A stretch of DNA of 62,752 bases, taken from assembly GCA_964503335.1 (NCBI GenBank), contig CAZCZZ010000017.1:1-62752 (forward strand). The letters are read 5' to 3'. Source of the DNA: CAZCZZ01 sp964503335 (GTDB lineage Bacteria > Verrucomicrobiota > Kiritimatiellia > CAIVKH01). Below the pieces are notes generated by a model. That model did no database searches and was not told the origin of the DNA. It saw only the letters and a list, made by a program, of their open reading frames with translations. Below, piece by piece: positions 25,880-36,337 of this stretch (position 1 is its first letter; each line of letters starts with the position of its first letter). Both the position numbers and the translations under genes were made by a program.

Positions 25880-27151
25880 ATGAGGGGTCCGGGGCGAAGG
25901 GGAAATCTGAGATCGAAGATACGAGCGGTAATTACGGGGTTGGGGCCGTTGGCCGCCAATGGCGTGGGTGTCGCCAATTACTGGCGGTCTCTCGTCGATG
26001 GTCGCTCGGGAATCGGGCCGATCACGCTCTTTGACACCTCGCAGCACGACACGAAGATCGCGGGCGAGGTGAAATCATTTTCACTGGCCGACTACATCAA
26101 GCCGCACACCAATCCCCGCAAGCTTTCCCGCCAGACCCAGCTTGCCCTTGCGGCCACGAAGCTGGCCATGGATGACGCGGGCCTTTCGAACGGCTCCTTC
26201 AAGGATCGGGCACACGTTCCGGTCATGATCGGCATCAGCACAAGCTCCTACTCCATGATCGAAGCGGGCATGCAGCAGATGATGGAGCGAGGTCCTTCCA
26301 GGGTCCCCACGTTCATCATCTCGGGCAGCCAGCCCCAGCAGGCCGGCAGCACGATCGCTTCGGAGTTCGGTTTCTCTTCGGTCGTGCATACGTTCTCATC
26401 GGCTTGTCCTTCCGGCCTCGACGCGGTATGGGCGGCCTGCCAGTGGATCTACTCCGGCAAGGGTGAAATCGCGCTCGCGGGTGGAGCCGATGCCCCGATA
26501 TCGCCGTTGGGGATGGCATGCCTCGACAAGGCGGGCCTGGTCACGGCGAACCAGGCCGACCCGCCTCGCGCCAGCCGGCCGTTCTCCTCCGGCACCGACT
26601 CCGGCGTCATGTCCGAAGGCTCGGCCATGATGTTCGTCGAGAGCTTCGAGCACGCGATGGCGCGCGGGGCGAAGATGTATTTTGAAGTGACGGGGTATGC
26701 GTCGTGCATTGATCCCGATCCGAACAATCCCGCCTCGGGCCTGACCGAGACCATGCGCATGGCGTTGAACAACGCGGGCCGTCGACCGGAAGACATCGAC
26801 TTCATCTGCGCCCACGGGCCCGGACATCCGATCCTGGATCGCGCCGAGACGCGGATGATCAAGGAAGTCTTCGGCGCCCACGCCTACAAAGTCCCCATTA
26901 CCTCGATCAAAGGCGTCACCGGCAATCCCCTTTCCGCGGCGGGTCCACTGCAGCTCGCGGCGTGCGGCTGTGCGATCAGGAACGGTCTCATCCCGCCGAC
27001 GGCGAATCTCGAAACCCCGGACGCGCTCTGCGATCTCGACTACGTCCCCATGCGCGCGCGCCATTGTGAGATAGACCGGATTCTCATCAATACGCACGGC
27101 CTCGGCGGAGGCAACAGCAGCATGGTTGTGGAACGGGTGACCCTCGAATGA
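25880..27151 (+). CDS. FabF-like beta-ketoacyl synthase with Cys-His-Asn site
   Basis: The 423-residue thiolase-fold protein has ITGLGPLAANGVGVANYW at its N terminus, the nucleophile in FSSACPSGLDAV, a catalytic His in CAHGPGHPILDRAE, and the Lys/third-residue block IKGVTGNPLSAAGP. In FabF this last block reads GHxxGAAG; here the His is Asn. The C-terminal loop is GLGGGNSS. A GGAAG precedes the ATG by 6 nt. Its stop overlaps the next gene as ATGA, so it is co-translated with a sensor kinase. It belongs to a specialised rather than housekeeping pathway by context. Confidence 0.88.
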   Translation: MRGPGRRGNLRSKIRAVITGLGPLAANGVGVANYWRSLVDGRSGIGPITLFDTSQHDTKIAGEVKSFSLADYIKPHTNPRKLSRQTQLALAATKLAMDDAGLSNGSFKDRAHVPVMIGISTSSYSMIEAGMQQMMERGPSRVPTFIISGSQPQQAGSTIASEFGFSSVVHTFSSACPSGLDAVWAACQWIYSGKGEIALAGGADAPISPLGMACLDKAGLVTANQADPPRASRPFSSGTDSGVMSEGSAMMFVESFEHAMARGAKMYFEVTGYASCIDPDPNNPASGLTETMRMALNNAGRRPEDIDFICAHGPGHPILDRAETRMIKEVFGAHAYKVPITSIKGVTGNPLSAAGPLQLAACGCAIRNGLIPPTANLETPDALCDLDYVPMRARHCEIDRILINTHGLGGGNSSMVVERVTLE

Positions 27152-29664
27152 AGTACACGCTGTTCATCCATGTCGCCATTCTTGCCGCGATCATCACGCT
27201 CGGCACGATGGTGTTCCTCACGAACACCCAGCGCACGACGAACAGGTTCTTCCTGGCCCTCTCCCTCACGCTCAGCCTGTGGCTCGGCTTCCTCGCGCTG
27301 GGCTTCAACACGTTTGATCCGGACATGGTGGAATGGGCGATTCGCGTGTCCTCCGCGACCGCGGCCTTTATTCCCGTGCTATTCGACTGCCTCAGGGCAT
27401 CGGTGCTTCATCCCGATGACAAAGCCAGGTCGGTGCTCAATCGGGACGGCTTGTGGATCATCCTTTCCGCCGCGATCTCGCTGCTGAGCCACACTTCCTT
27501 CTATCTGACCGGAACGCGACTGCCCGAAGGCGGAATTGCCGGCTCCTCCATCCTCGAACCCGTTTACGGCCCCGGATTCCTCCTCTACGGCGCCTTCTTT
27601 GTCGGATCGCTGGGCCTTCTCACCTTCCGCTTCGTGCGCGATGCGCGCAGCTCGTTCGGGATCCAGCGCGTCGAGCTGCAGTTCACGCAGCTTGCGTGCA
27701 TAACCAGCATCCTGACGGGCGTGACCATGGCCATCGTCCTGCCTGCAGTGACGGGCACATCGCAATCCATACAGTTCGTGCCGATGTCGGTGTTCCTGAT
27801 CGTATCCATCATCGCGTACGGTATCGCCACCAAGCGGATCATGGACGTTGCGCACGTGTTCCGCCTCGGTGTGTCCTACGCCCTCCTGACCGTGTACCTC
27901 GTCTTCATCTACGGCGCCGTCTTCTTCACCTCCCAGTTTATCCTCTACCGCCTGTTCGGCTCCGGCCACAATCTCCCGCATCTTCTCGCCGGCATCGCGA
28001 TGGCCTTCTCCATGGCGCCGGCCCACGGCCGGATGCAGCGCTTCGCGAACAAGCTGTTCGTGAACGTGCAGAACCTCGACGTGAGCCTCGCGATCGAGCG
28101 CGCCAATTCCGTGCTCCAGTCGATCACGACAATGGACGCGCTGCTCGAGCACTTCTCCGATGTCGTGGCCCAGGCCTTCGGAACCGATCGCGTGACGATT
28201 ATGCTGGCGGCCGAAGGTGGCGGGTATGTGCAGAGCTTCCCGAAGGCGCAGGGCAGTGAAGGCCTGGCGCTTCGTGGCGACGACGCCCTCGTCGGTCACC
28301 TGCGCGAAGAGCGCCAGCCGGTCGTCCGCGACATCCTTCGCCGCATGCGCCAGAGCACGAGCATCGCTGAGGTCAGCGCGCGGCTCCGCAAGCTCGACAC
28401 TTCCGCCGCGGTCGGCATCCATTCGAAGACCGGCATGGACGGCGTGATGCTGCTGGGGCCGCGACTTTCGGGACGCATCTACGGCACGCACGAGCAGCAG
28501 GCGCTCCAGATTCTCTGCAACCAGCTCGCCGTCGCGATCGAGAACGCGAAGCTCTACACGCAGGTGCAGGACAGCGCGATCTACAACAACATCCTGCTCG
28601 ACAACCTCGTCAGCGGCGTCATTGCCGCGAACGCGGAGAAGCACATCACCGTATTCAACCGCGAAGCCCAGCGCATCACGGGCCTCGACGCCAAGGCGGT
28701 GATCGGGCACGACATCTCCATCCTGCCCCACCCGCTCGACGAAGCGCTGCTCGCAACGTTCGAGACCGGGATGGGGCCGCGCGACCACGAGGCACAGCTC
28801 GAAGTGCGCGACGCCCAGGAAGCCTTCAGCATCCGTCTCGGCAGCGCGCTCTTCGGCAGCCACTCCGGCAACGTCCTCGGCGCGCTCCTCGTGTTCAACG
28901 ACGTCACGACGGTCAAGAAGCTCGAGCAGCAGGTGCGCCGCACAGACCGTCTCGCCAGCCTCGGCACGCTTTCCGCGGGCATGGCCCACGAGATCAAGAA
29001 CCCGCTCGTCACACTCAAGACGTTTACGCAGCTTCTGCCGGAACGCTATGACGATCCGGATTTCCGCGAGACCTTCTCCAGCCTGCTGGGCCAGGAAGTG
29101 AAGAGGATCGACTCGCTCGTGAACCAGCTCCTGCGTTTCGCGCGTCCCACCAAGCCGAGCCTTCTCCCCATGCACCTGCACGAGGCCATCGAGCATGTGC
29201 TGAAGCTCGTCAGCCAGCAGCTCCGACAGCGCAACATCACGCTGCACAAGCAGTTGAACGCGGGCACCGACATGATCCTCGGCGACTCCGACCTGCTCGT
29301 GCAGTCATTCCTCAACTTCTTCCTCAACGCGATCGAGGCCATGGACGACCACGGTGAGTTCACCGTCGCCACGGAAATCCTCGACCTGCCGATGCCGCAG
29401 CTGAATCTCTGGGGCCAGCGCGTGACCGAGACGCATATCCGCGTGTCGATCCAGGACACGGGCAAGGGCATCAAGCCCGAGGACGTGTCGCACGTCTTCG
29501 ATCCGTTCTTCACGACGAAGAGCACGGGCACGGGGCTCGGCCTCTCCGTCGCCCACGGCATCATCAGCGAGCATCACGGCTCCATCGACGTCGAGAGCAT
29601 GGTGGGCGTCGGCACCACGTTCTTCATCTTCTTCCCCCTCGCGCGAAAGGAGGCTTCGGTATGA
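27148..29664 (+). CDS. Membrane sensor histidine kinase (7TM-GAF-PAS-HisKA-HATPase)
   Basis: The 838-residue protein starts with about eight membrane helices (residues 1-290; 7TM-type sensor region). It continues with a GAF domain (310-470), a PAS domain (480-590, NNILLDNLVSGVIAANAEKH), HisKA (GMAHEIKNPLVTLKTFTQLL) and HATPase (FLNAIEAM, IQDTGKGI, GTGLGLSVAHGI). All kinase boxes are intact. Start and stop overlap the neighbouring genes by ATGA. It probably signals with the next kinase to the NtrC-type regulator at the end of the operon. Confidence 0.92.
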   Translation: MKYTLFIHVAILAAIITLGTMVFLTNTQRTTNRFFLALSLTLSLWLGFLALGFNTFDPDMVEWAIRVSSATAAFIPVLFDCLRASVLHPDDKARSVLNRDGLWIILSAAISLLSHTSFYLTGTRLPEGGIAGSSILEPVYGPGFLLYGAFFVGSLGLLTFRFVRDARSSFGIQRVELQFTQLACITSILTGVTMAIVLPAVTGTSQSIQFVPMSVFLIVSIIAYGIATKRIMDVAHVFRLGVSYALLTVYLVFIYGAVFFTSQFILYRLFGSGHNLPHLLAGIAMAFSMAPAHGRMQRFANKLFVNVQNLDVSLAIERANSVLQSITTMDALLEHFSDVVAQAFGTDRVTIMLAAEGGGYVQSFPKAQGSEGLALRGDDALVGHLREERQPVVRDILRRMRQSTSIAEVSARLRKLDTSAAVGIHSKTGMDGVMLLGPRLSGRIYGTHEQQALQILCNQLAVAIENAKLYTQVQDSAIYNNILLDNLVSGVIAANAEKHITVFNREAQRITGLDAKAVIGHDISILPHPLDEALLATFETGMGPRDHEAQLEVRDAQEAFSIRLGSALFGSHSGNVLGALLVFNDVTTVKKLEQQVRRTDRLASLGTLSAGMAHEIKNPLVTLKTFTQLLPERYDDPDFRETFSSLLGQEVKRIDSLVNQLLRFARPTKPSLLPMHLHEAIEHVLKLVSQQLRQRNITLHKQLNAGTDMILGDSDLLVQSFLNFFLNAIEAMDDHGEFTVATEILDLPMPQLNLWGQRVTETHIRVSIQDTGKGIKPEDVSHVFDPFFTTKSTGTGLGLSVAHGIISEHHGSIDVESMVGVGTTFFIFFPLARKEASV

Positions 29665-31683
29665 GCCCGGCCCAGCCTCATGTCGTGATCTTCTCGCCCG
29701 ACACGGAGCTCTTCCGTCGCGCAGGCGCTTACATCATCCGTTCCGCCACGCTGCGCCATGCCTCGACGGCAAAAGACCTCGACCGTCTCCTGCGCAGCAT
29801 CGGTAACTGCGTGCTCTTCGTCGACACGCGCGACCGCGAAGCCGTGGATGCCATCCCGGGCCTGATGCAGCAATGGCCGACCATGGCCATCATCGCCCTG
29901 GGCGAACCCCGCTCCGACATGCTGCAAACGGCGGAGAGCTTCGGCGTCTATGCGTGCGAAGACATCCACGCCTCGGGCCAGCGCTTCCAGGCCCTCGTGC
30001 AGCGCGCGGCGCTGCACCTGCAGACACAGCAGGAGAACGAGATCCTGAGGCAGGAGGCGGCCCAGCAGATGACCACCCTGCAGCAGAGCTATGCGCCGGC
30101 GAAGGAATTCTCGCGCCAGCAACCCCGCCTCCAACTGCGCCAGTTCTCGCAGGCGCTCCGACGCTTCGACAAGGCCGAGGCGCTCTTTGAAGCGATCGTG
30201 GACACCGTCTCGACGTCCATCAACGTCTCGCGCGCGGGTCTCTTCTGCAAGACGCGCGATTCAAACAGCTACCGCCTGCGCGCAGGCATCCGCTGCCTGG
30301 AGGAGACGCAGGCGCTCGAATACGACACGCGTCACCCGCTCGTGCGCTGGATGGAAGTGCACGCCCATCTCGTGGCGCGGAACAACATCGACCACGTCCG
30401 GACGCCGGCGGAACGCCAGATGCTGCGGCAGACGCTCGACGCGATGGGCGCGGAAATCATGATTCCGCTGCTGGCGCGCGGACAAGTCCTCGGCTGGCTC
30501 TTCATTGGTCACCGCGCCACCGGCATCCCCTTCGACCTCGCCGACCTCGAGGACCTGACAGTTCTCGCCGACCACGTTTCGACGCTGCTTGAAAACGCCC
30601 TGCTCTACGAGGAAGTGGCGGTCCAGAAGACGCTCGCTGAGACGCTGCTTCATTCGATGCCGACCGGCATCGTGGCCGTGGGCATGAACGGCGTCATCCG
30701 CTGGTTCAACTCGGCGGCGCAGAAGATTCTCGATGTCGCCCCGAACAAGGTGCTCAACCAGCCCGCGAAGGTGCTGGGCAGCCGCCTGGCCGACCTCCTG
30801 CACCGCACAATCCACAGCGAGAACATCGACCAGCCGACGGAGTGGACCGACCAGCAGACGCATCGCTACATTTCCGCGCAGGCGCACCGGCTGATGAACG
30901 GCGAGGTCTGCCTCGGCGCCGTGGCGTTGATCCACGACCTGACGATCGAGCGCATGTTGGAAGAGAAGCGCGAGCAGCTCGAACGCACCGCGTTCTGGAC
31001 CGAACTGGCCGCCAGCATGTCGCACGAAATCCGCAATCCCCTTGTCGCCATCAAGACCTTCGCGCAGCTCCTGCCCGACCGCTACAACGACCCCGATTTC
31101 CGCGGCGACTTCAGCGGCATGGTGTCGAAGGAAGTGGACCGCCTCAACGGCATCATCGAGCAGATCAACGCCTTCGCGCATCCGCCGGAGCTTCAGTTCC
31201 ATCCCATCAGCATCCGCGAAGCCGTGCTGCGCGGCTTGAACATGGCACAGTCGCAGTACGGGCGCAGCAGCGCGCGCGTCGAGAATCTCGTCCCCGAACA
31301 CCTCCCGCAGGTCACCGGCGATGAGTCCGCGATCGGCGAATGCATCGCGCACCTCGTGCAGAACGCGATGGAAGCGCTTGAGGGGCGCAATGACGGAAAG
31401 ATCGATATCAGCGCGCGCCGCCTCGAGGAACTGAACCAGAAGCCGCAGATCCTGCTCACGATCAAGGACAACGGCCCGGGCATTCCCGCCGATATCCGCG
31501 ACAAGATTTTCTCGCCGTTCTGCACGACGAAGCCGCGGGGCATGGGGCTCGGACTGCCCATCGCCAAGCGCACGATCGTCGATCACAACGGAAGCATTGA
31601 AGTTGAAAGTAATGACAGGGGGACAACGGTGTCGATCCTGCTGCCGAGCACAAATCGCGTAGCAGAGGAGACGGAGGTACAGC

Positions 31684-31706
<23 letters not shown>
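29661..31706 (+). CDS. Soluble sensor histidine kinase (pseudo-receiver-GAF-PAS-HisKA-HATPase)
   Basis: The 681-residue protein has no membrane segment. Residues 1-120 resemble a receiver fold but lack the usual acidic pocket (HVVIFSPDTELFRRAG; VLFVDTRD). A GAF domain (180-315), a PAS domain (325-430, LLHSMPTGIVAVGMNGVIRW), HisKA (SMSHEIRNPLVAIKTFAQLL) and HATPase (VQNAMEAL, IKDNGPGI, GMGLGLP) follow. The HisKA box is very close to that of the preceding kinase, so the two are probably duplicates that diverged in input. Confidence 0.9.
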
Positions 31707-33129
<1,423 letters not shown>

Positions 33130-33140
33130 GGGAAGATTTG

Positions 33141-33231
33141 TTAACCACGAATGGACACGAATACACACGAATGTCGGAAGCTCAGAATCCGAACGTCCCA
33201 TTGGTGTCTATTCGTGTCCATTCGTGGTTAA
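33141..33231. terminator. 23-bp perfect inverted repeat after the kinase operon
   Basis: The arm 33141-33163 (starting TTAACCACGAATGGACACG) pairs perfectly with 33209-33231, around a 45-nt loop, and is followed by GTTTTTC. It sits just after the NtrC-type gene and probably acts as a terminator. Similar 'CCACGAATGGACACGAAT' hairpins are, from memory, frequent between genes in environmental bacteria. Confidence 0.65.
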
Positions 33232-33309
33232 GTTTTTCTCTCTTCTTCAGGGTGCCGTGAAGTTTTGGGCTGGCATGAGCCCTTCGCATGGTGTTCCATC
33301 GTTGGACGT

Positions 33310-34248
33310 ATGAGTCGCTATCTTGTCACAGGCGCGTCCGGTTTTATCGGGTCCCATCTTTCCGAAGCCCTTCTCGCGGAAGGCCATGATGTCGTGGGGC
33401 TGGACGCCTACATCCCGTACTACCCGCGGCCTGTCAAGGAGGCCAACCTCAAGGTCGCGCGGCAGAACAAGCGCTTTGCCTTTCACGAGCTGGACCTGCG
33501 CACGCAGGATGCGCGGAAGCTGATCGAAGGCTGCGAAGCGGTGTTTCATCTCGCGGCGATGCCCGGGCTCATGAAGAGCTGGAGCGACTTCTCGCTCTAC
33601 AACACGTGCAATGTCGATGCGACGCAGCGCCTCCTCGACGCCGCGCGCGACGTAAGTCTGCCCCAGTTCATCCACGTCTCGACATCGAGCGTGTACGGTA
33701 AGGAAGCGACGGAGCCGGAAGACACGCCGCTCAAGCCCTTCTCGCCCTATGGCATCACCAAGCTCGCCGCGGAGAACCTGTGCCGCGCCTACGAGGCCAA
33801 CTTCGGCCTCCCGATCACGATCCTGCGCTACTTCTCCGTGTACGGTCCGCGCCAGCGCCCCGACATGGCGTACAACATCCTGATCCGCACCCTGATGTCC
33901 GGCGAGCCGTTCACGATGTTTGGCGATGGAGAACAGACCCGCAGCAACACCTTCGTGGCCGATTGCGTCCAGGCGACGATGCTCGCCGCAAAGAAACGCG
34001 ATGCGGCGATCGGCGAAGTCTTCAATGTAGGTGGCGGCGAAATCGTGTCGCTGAATGAAGTCGTCCGTCGTCTGGAAGAACTGCTCGGCAAGAAGGCGAA
34101 CATCGTCCGCAAGCCCGCCCGACCCGGCGACCAGAAACACACCGCCGCCAACATCGCCAAGATCCGCGACCTCCTCGGCTACGATCCCAAGACCCCCGTC
34201 ACCGCCGGCCTCAAAGCCCAGGTGGCGTGGCAGAAATCGTCCTCCTGA
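33310..34248 (+). CDS. NAD-dependent nucleotide-sugar epimerase/dehydratase
   Basis: Starting at ATG 33310 (frame open from 33265) the 312-residue product is an extended SDR: YLVTGASGFIGSHLSEAL (NAD-binding GxxGxxG), active-site STSSVYG, and YGITK with Tyr and Lys. RYFSVYGPRQRPDMA is typical of UDP-glucose 4-epimerase/UDP-glucuronate epimerase relatives. It probably supplies sugars for surface polysaccharide. The exact nucleotide sugar is not decidable, and there is no glycan cluster nearby. Confidence 0.88.
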   Translation: MSRYLVTGASGFIGSHLSEALLAEGHDVVGLDAYIPYYPRPVKEANLKVARQNKRFAFHELDLRTQDARKLIEGCEAVFHLAAMPGLMKSWSDFSLYNTCNVDATQRLLDAARDVSLPQFIHVSTSSVYGKEATEPEDTPLKPFSPYGITKLAAENLCRAYEANFGLPITILRYFSVYGPRQRPDMAYNILIRTLMSGEPFTMFGDGEQTRSNTFVADCVQATMLAAKKRDAAIGEVFNVGGGEIVSLNEVVRRLEELLGKKANIVRKPARPGDQKHTAANIAKIRDLLGYDPKTPVTAGLKAQVAWQKSSS

Positions 34249-34263
34249 TCCTGGCGGGTGGAT

Positions 34264-34926
34264 ATGAAAACCATCTCTGCCCTGTTCATGGTTCTGGCCA
34301 TGATCTTCACGTGGGGCTGTGAACACGATGATGGCGGAGATAATAATAGCAAAGCTGCGGACGTCACACCGTCGGGACAGGCTCGCGCGGGATCCGCAAA
34401 GACGGAGACCGCTTCAGATGAACCCCGCCCGGACCGGGATGACGGAACCAACTGCCTCTCCACCTTGCCGCTCAAGCGACTTACCAGACTTCCTCCAACC
34501 TACACCGGCGATCCCATCACCATCGGCGAGGAGGGCGACCCGTTTTTTCAGGTCATCGCCGGGGACTCCAGCACGACAATTGTGACCGTGGGCGACCCAG
34601 GGGAGCCCTTCCAACAAAGAACCGTGACACAGGATGATTCCTTCAACTACTCGGACGGCATCCAGTATCGCAGACAGGAAAGCACAACGAGGACGGTCAT
34701 TACGATCGAAGACTTTCCAACGGACACAACGATCGGAATGGTTACCGACCACGACATCACAGGAACGAACGGCGTATCCGTTACGGCAACGAAACAGACC
34801 CAGGAGAAGAACGGCGAAATTGAATCGGAAACATTCGATGCCTCCTACGAGTGCTCAGGGCAACGACCCCGAAGACTGACCGAGTCAGCGTTCACTCGCG
34901 TGCTGCGCACGCTCGGCATACCGTAG
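34264..34926 (+). CDS. Hypothetical lipoprotein
   Basis: From ATG 34264, MKTISALFMVLAMIFTWGC is a lipoprotein signal with Cys as the likely lipidation site. The following 200 residues are Thr/Asp-rich and probably beta-structured (TVTQDDSFNYSDGIQ, TRTVITIEDFPTDTT). No known domain was recognised. Only 15 bp separate it from the epimerase gene, so it may be co-transcribed. Confidence 0.65.
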   Translation: MKTISALFMVLAMIFTWGCEHDDGGDNNSKAADVTPSGQARAGSAKTETASDEPRPDRDDGTNCLSTLPLKRLTRLPPTYTGDPITIGEEGDPFFQVIAGDSSTTIVTVGDPGEPFQQRTVTQDDSFNYSDGIQYRRQESTTRTVITIEDFPTDTTIGMVTDHDITGTNGVSVTATKQTQEKNGEIESETFDASYECSGQRPRRLTESAFTRVLRTLGIP

Positions 34927-34963
34927 TAACCTGTGGCAAAAGCGGGAGGGAACGAGCACGATG

Positions 34964-34982
34964 CCGTCCATCAGGCGGACGG
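34964..34982 (+). terminator. Weak hairpin after the lipoprotein gene
   Basis: CCGTCC (34964-34969) pairs with GGACGG (34977-34982) around a 7-nt loop, 38 bp after the stop. The stem is short and no T run follows. Confidence 0.3.
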
Positions 34983-35015
34983 TCAATAAACGCACAACGT
35001 TGATACATATCCGGG

Positions 35016-35060
35016 TCCAACGATTGGAAGTTTTCACATAGATGAGTTCCAAGGATTGGA
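35016..35060. repeat. Palindrome pair, 32-bp spacing (copy 4)
   Basis: TCCAACGATTGGA (35016-35028) and TCCAAGGATTGGA (35048-35060) start exactly 32 bp apart, 54 bp upstream of the cupredoxin start codon. Of the four pairs, this one is placed best for a promoter role. Confidence 0.78.
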
Positions 35061-35114
35061 ACTTTCGCCAGCGACCGGTGTGGACAACTTCTGTTGTCGA
35101 CCAAGGAGGAACGA

Positions 35115-35900
35115 ATGAGGCGATTTCTTTGTAGCGTTGCGGTTTGGGGAGCGTCGCTGTTGGCGGTGCATGGCCAGGGTGCTGGAATCACCGGACTTGA
35201 GAACGGCCGGCTCACATGGACGAACAACAATCCATCGCTTGAGTATCGCGTGGAATGGGCCTCCTCGCCCACAAACGCGTACTCGAACCGCTACGAGAGC
35301 GTAAGCTTCATTACGGCGACCGGCACAACGATGTCCACGGCAGTTCCGCTCTTCCTGCGTGTCGCGGGCGTGACGGCACTTTCCCAGCACGTGTATCGCG
35401 CCAGCGATCTGCCGCTCACCATTCCCGCCACCAATGGCACTTCGTACTCCGTGCAATGGGCGGAAAGTCCGAACGGTCCCTGGTCCAATTCGTGGTCGCC
35501 CCAGGCGCTCGCCGGAGTGACGGGAGCCGTGATCACGGTTCAGACACCTCGCTTCTTTCGCGTGGCGTTTGTCACCCTCACATCATGCTCAAGCAACTTT
35601 GCGGGATGCGCCTCGTGGACCGACGCAACAGCACCCGGCGCGAGTAGAACAATCAACTTCACGTCGTTCTCCTACTCGCCGAAGTGCTTGAAGGTCGCCG
35701 CAGGCCAGAATGTGACGTTCAGCGGTGACTTCAGCTCGCATCCCCTGTCGCCACAATGTCAGGCCATGACCATCATGAGCTCCGTCGGGTCGGGGTCGAC
35801 AGTGCAATTCACCTTCACCGCGCCGGGTTTCTACAACTACCAGTGCGCGTTCCACGGCCCCGGACTCGGCATGACGGGCAACATCTGGGTCGTGCCGTAA
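35115..35900 (+). CDS. Secreted protein with C-terminal cupredoxin (type 1 copper) domain
   Basis: AAGGAGGA lies 4 nt before ATG 35115. A signal peptide ends near AVHG. Residues 25-160 are two repeated beta domains (YRVEWASSPTNAYS; YSVQWAESPNGPWS). Residues 180-261 form a plastocyanin-like domain with the type 1 copper set His (SSHPL), Cys and His (YNYQCAFHGP) and Met (GLGMTG). Such proteins carry single electrons in the periplasm or at the cell surface. It could shuttle electrons to or from the cytochromes in this window. Confidence 0.8.
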   Translation: MRRFLCSVAVWGASLLAVHGQGAGITGLENGRLTWTNNNPSLEYRVEWASSPTNAYSNRYESVSFITATGTTMSTAVPLFLRVAGVTALSQHVYRASDLPLTIPATNGTSYSVQWAESPNGPWSNSWSPQALAGVTGAVITVQTPRFFRVAFVTLTSCSSNFAGCASWTDATAPGASRTINFTSFSYSPKCLKVAAGQNVTFSGDFSSHPLSPQCQAMTIMSSVGSGSTVQFTFTAPGFYNYQCAFHGPGLGMTGNIWVVP

Positions 35901-36028
35901 TTGACGATCCGGCATCCAGTTGTAGACAAAGAAAGCGGCAACTTTTCTTGAACTTTTCCCGGACTGCGCGTTTACCCGCATAAACAGGGCACGAGCACAC
36001 GCTCACCCGGTTCCCGGCAATGAATTCT

Positions 36029-36300
36029 AGGGCCCAAGGACTGGATTATTGGCCCCAAGGATTGGTTCATTGGGCCCAATGGATGGATTATTGGTCCCAA
36101 TAGCTGGCTCATTGGGCCCAATAATCGGACGATTGGCCCCAAGGACTGGTCCAGTGGCCCCAATGGACGGAATATTGGTCCCAATGGCTGGCCGATTGGG
36201 CCCAATAATCGGACGGTTGGTCCCAAGGACTGGTCCAGTGGGCCCAATGAGCGAACGATTGGCCCCAAGGATTGGCTCCGTGGCCTCACGGAACGGTTCC
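36029..36300. repeat. 21-bp tandem array, 12 regular plus 2 decayed units
   Basis: A CCAA core recurs every 21 bp without slippage from 36034 to 36265 (36034, 36055, 36076 and so on); two decayed units follow. Units carry palindromic joins such as ATTGGGCCCAAT, and some contain CCAAGGATTGG, the core of the dispersed palindrome pairs. Because 21 bp is seven codons, both strands stay open and read as heptapeptides (LGPxxxx). It lies between the cupredoxin gene and the 3' end of ccsA. I regard it as non-coding. Confidence 0.85.
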
Positions 36301-36337
36301 AGGGCCCCCGTGTTCATCGAGACGGGACGATTTGCCT

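Noticed and set aside
27379..29247. A 622-codon minus-strand frame antisense to the membrane kinase
   Set aside because: Shadow frame; low-complexity acidic/Arg-rich product without motifs.
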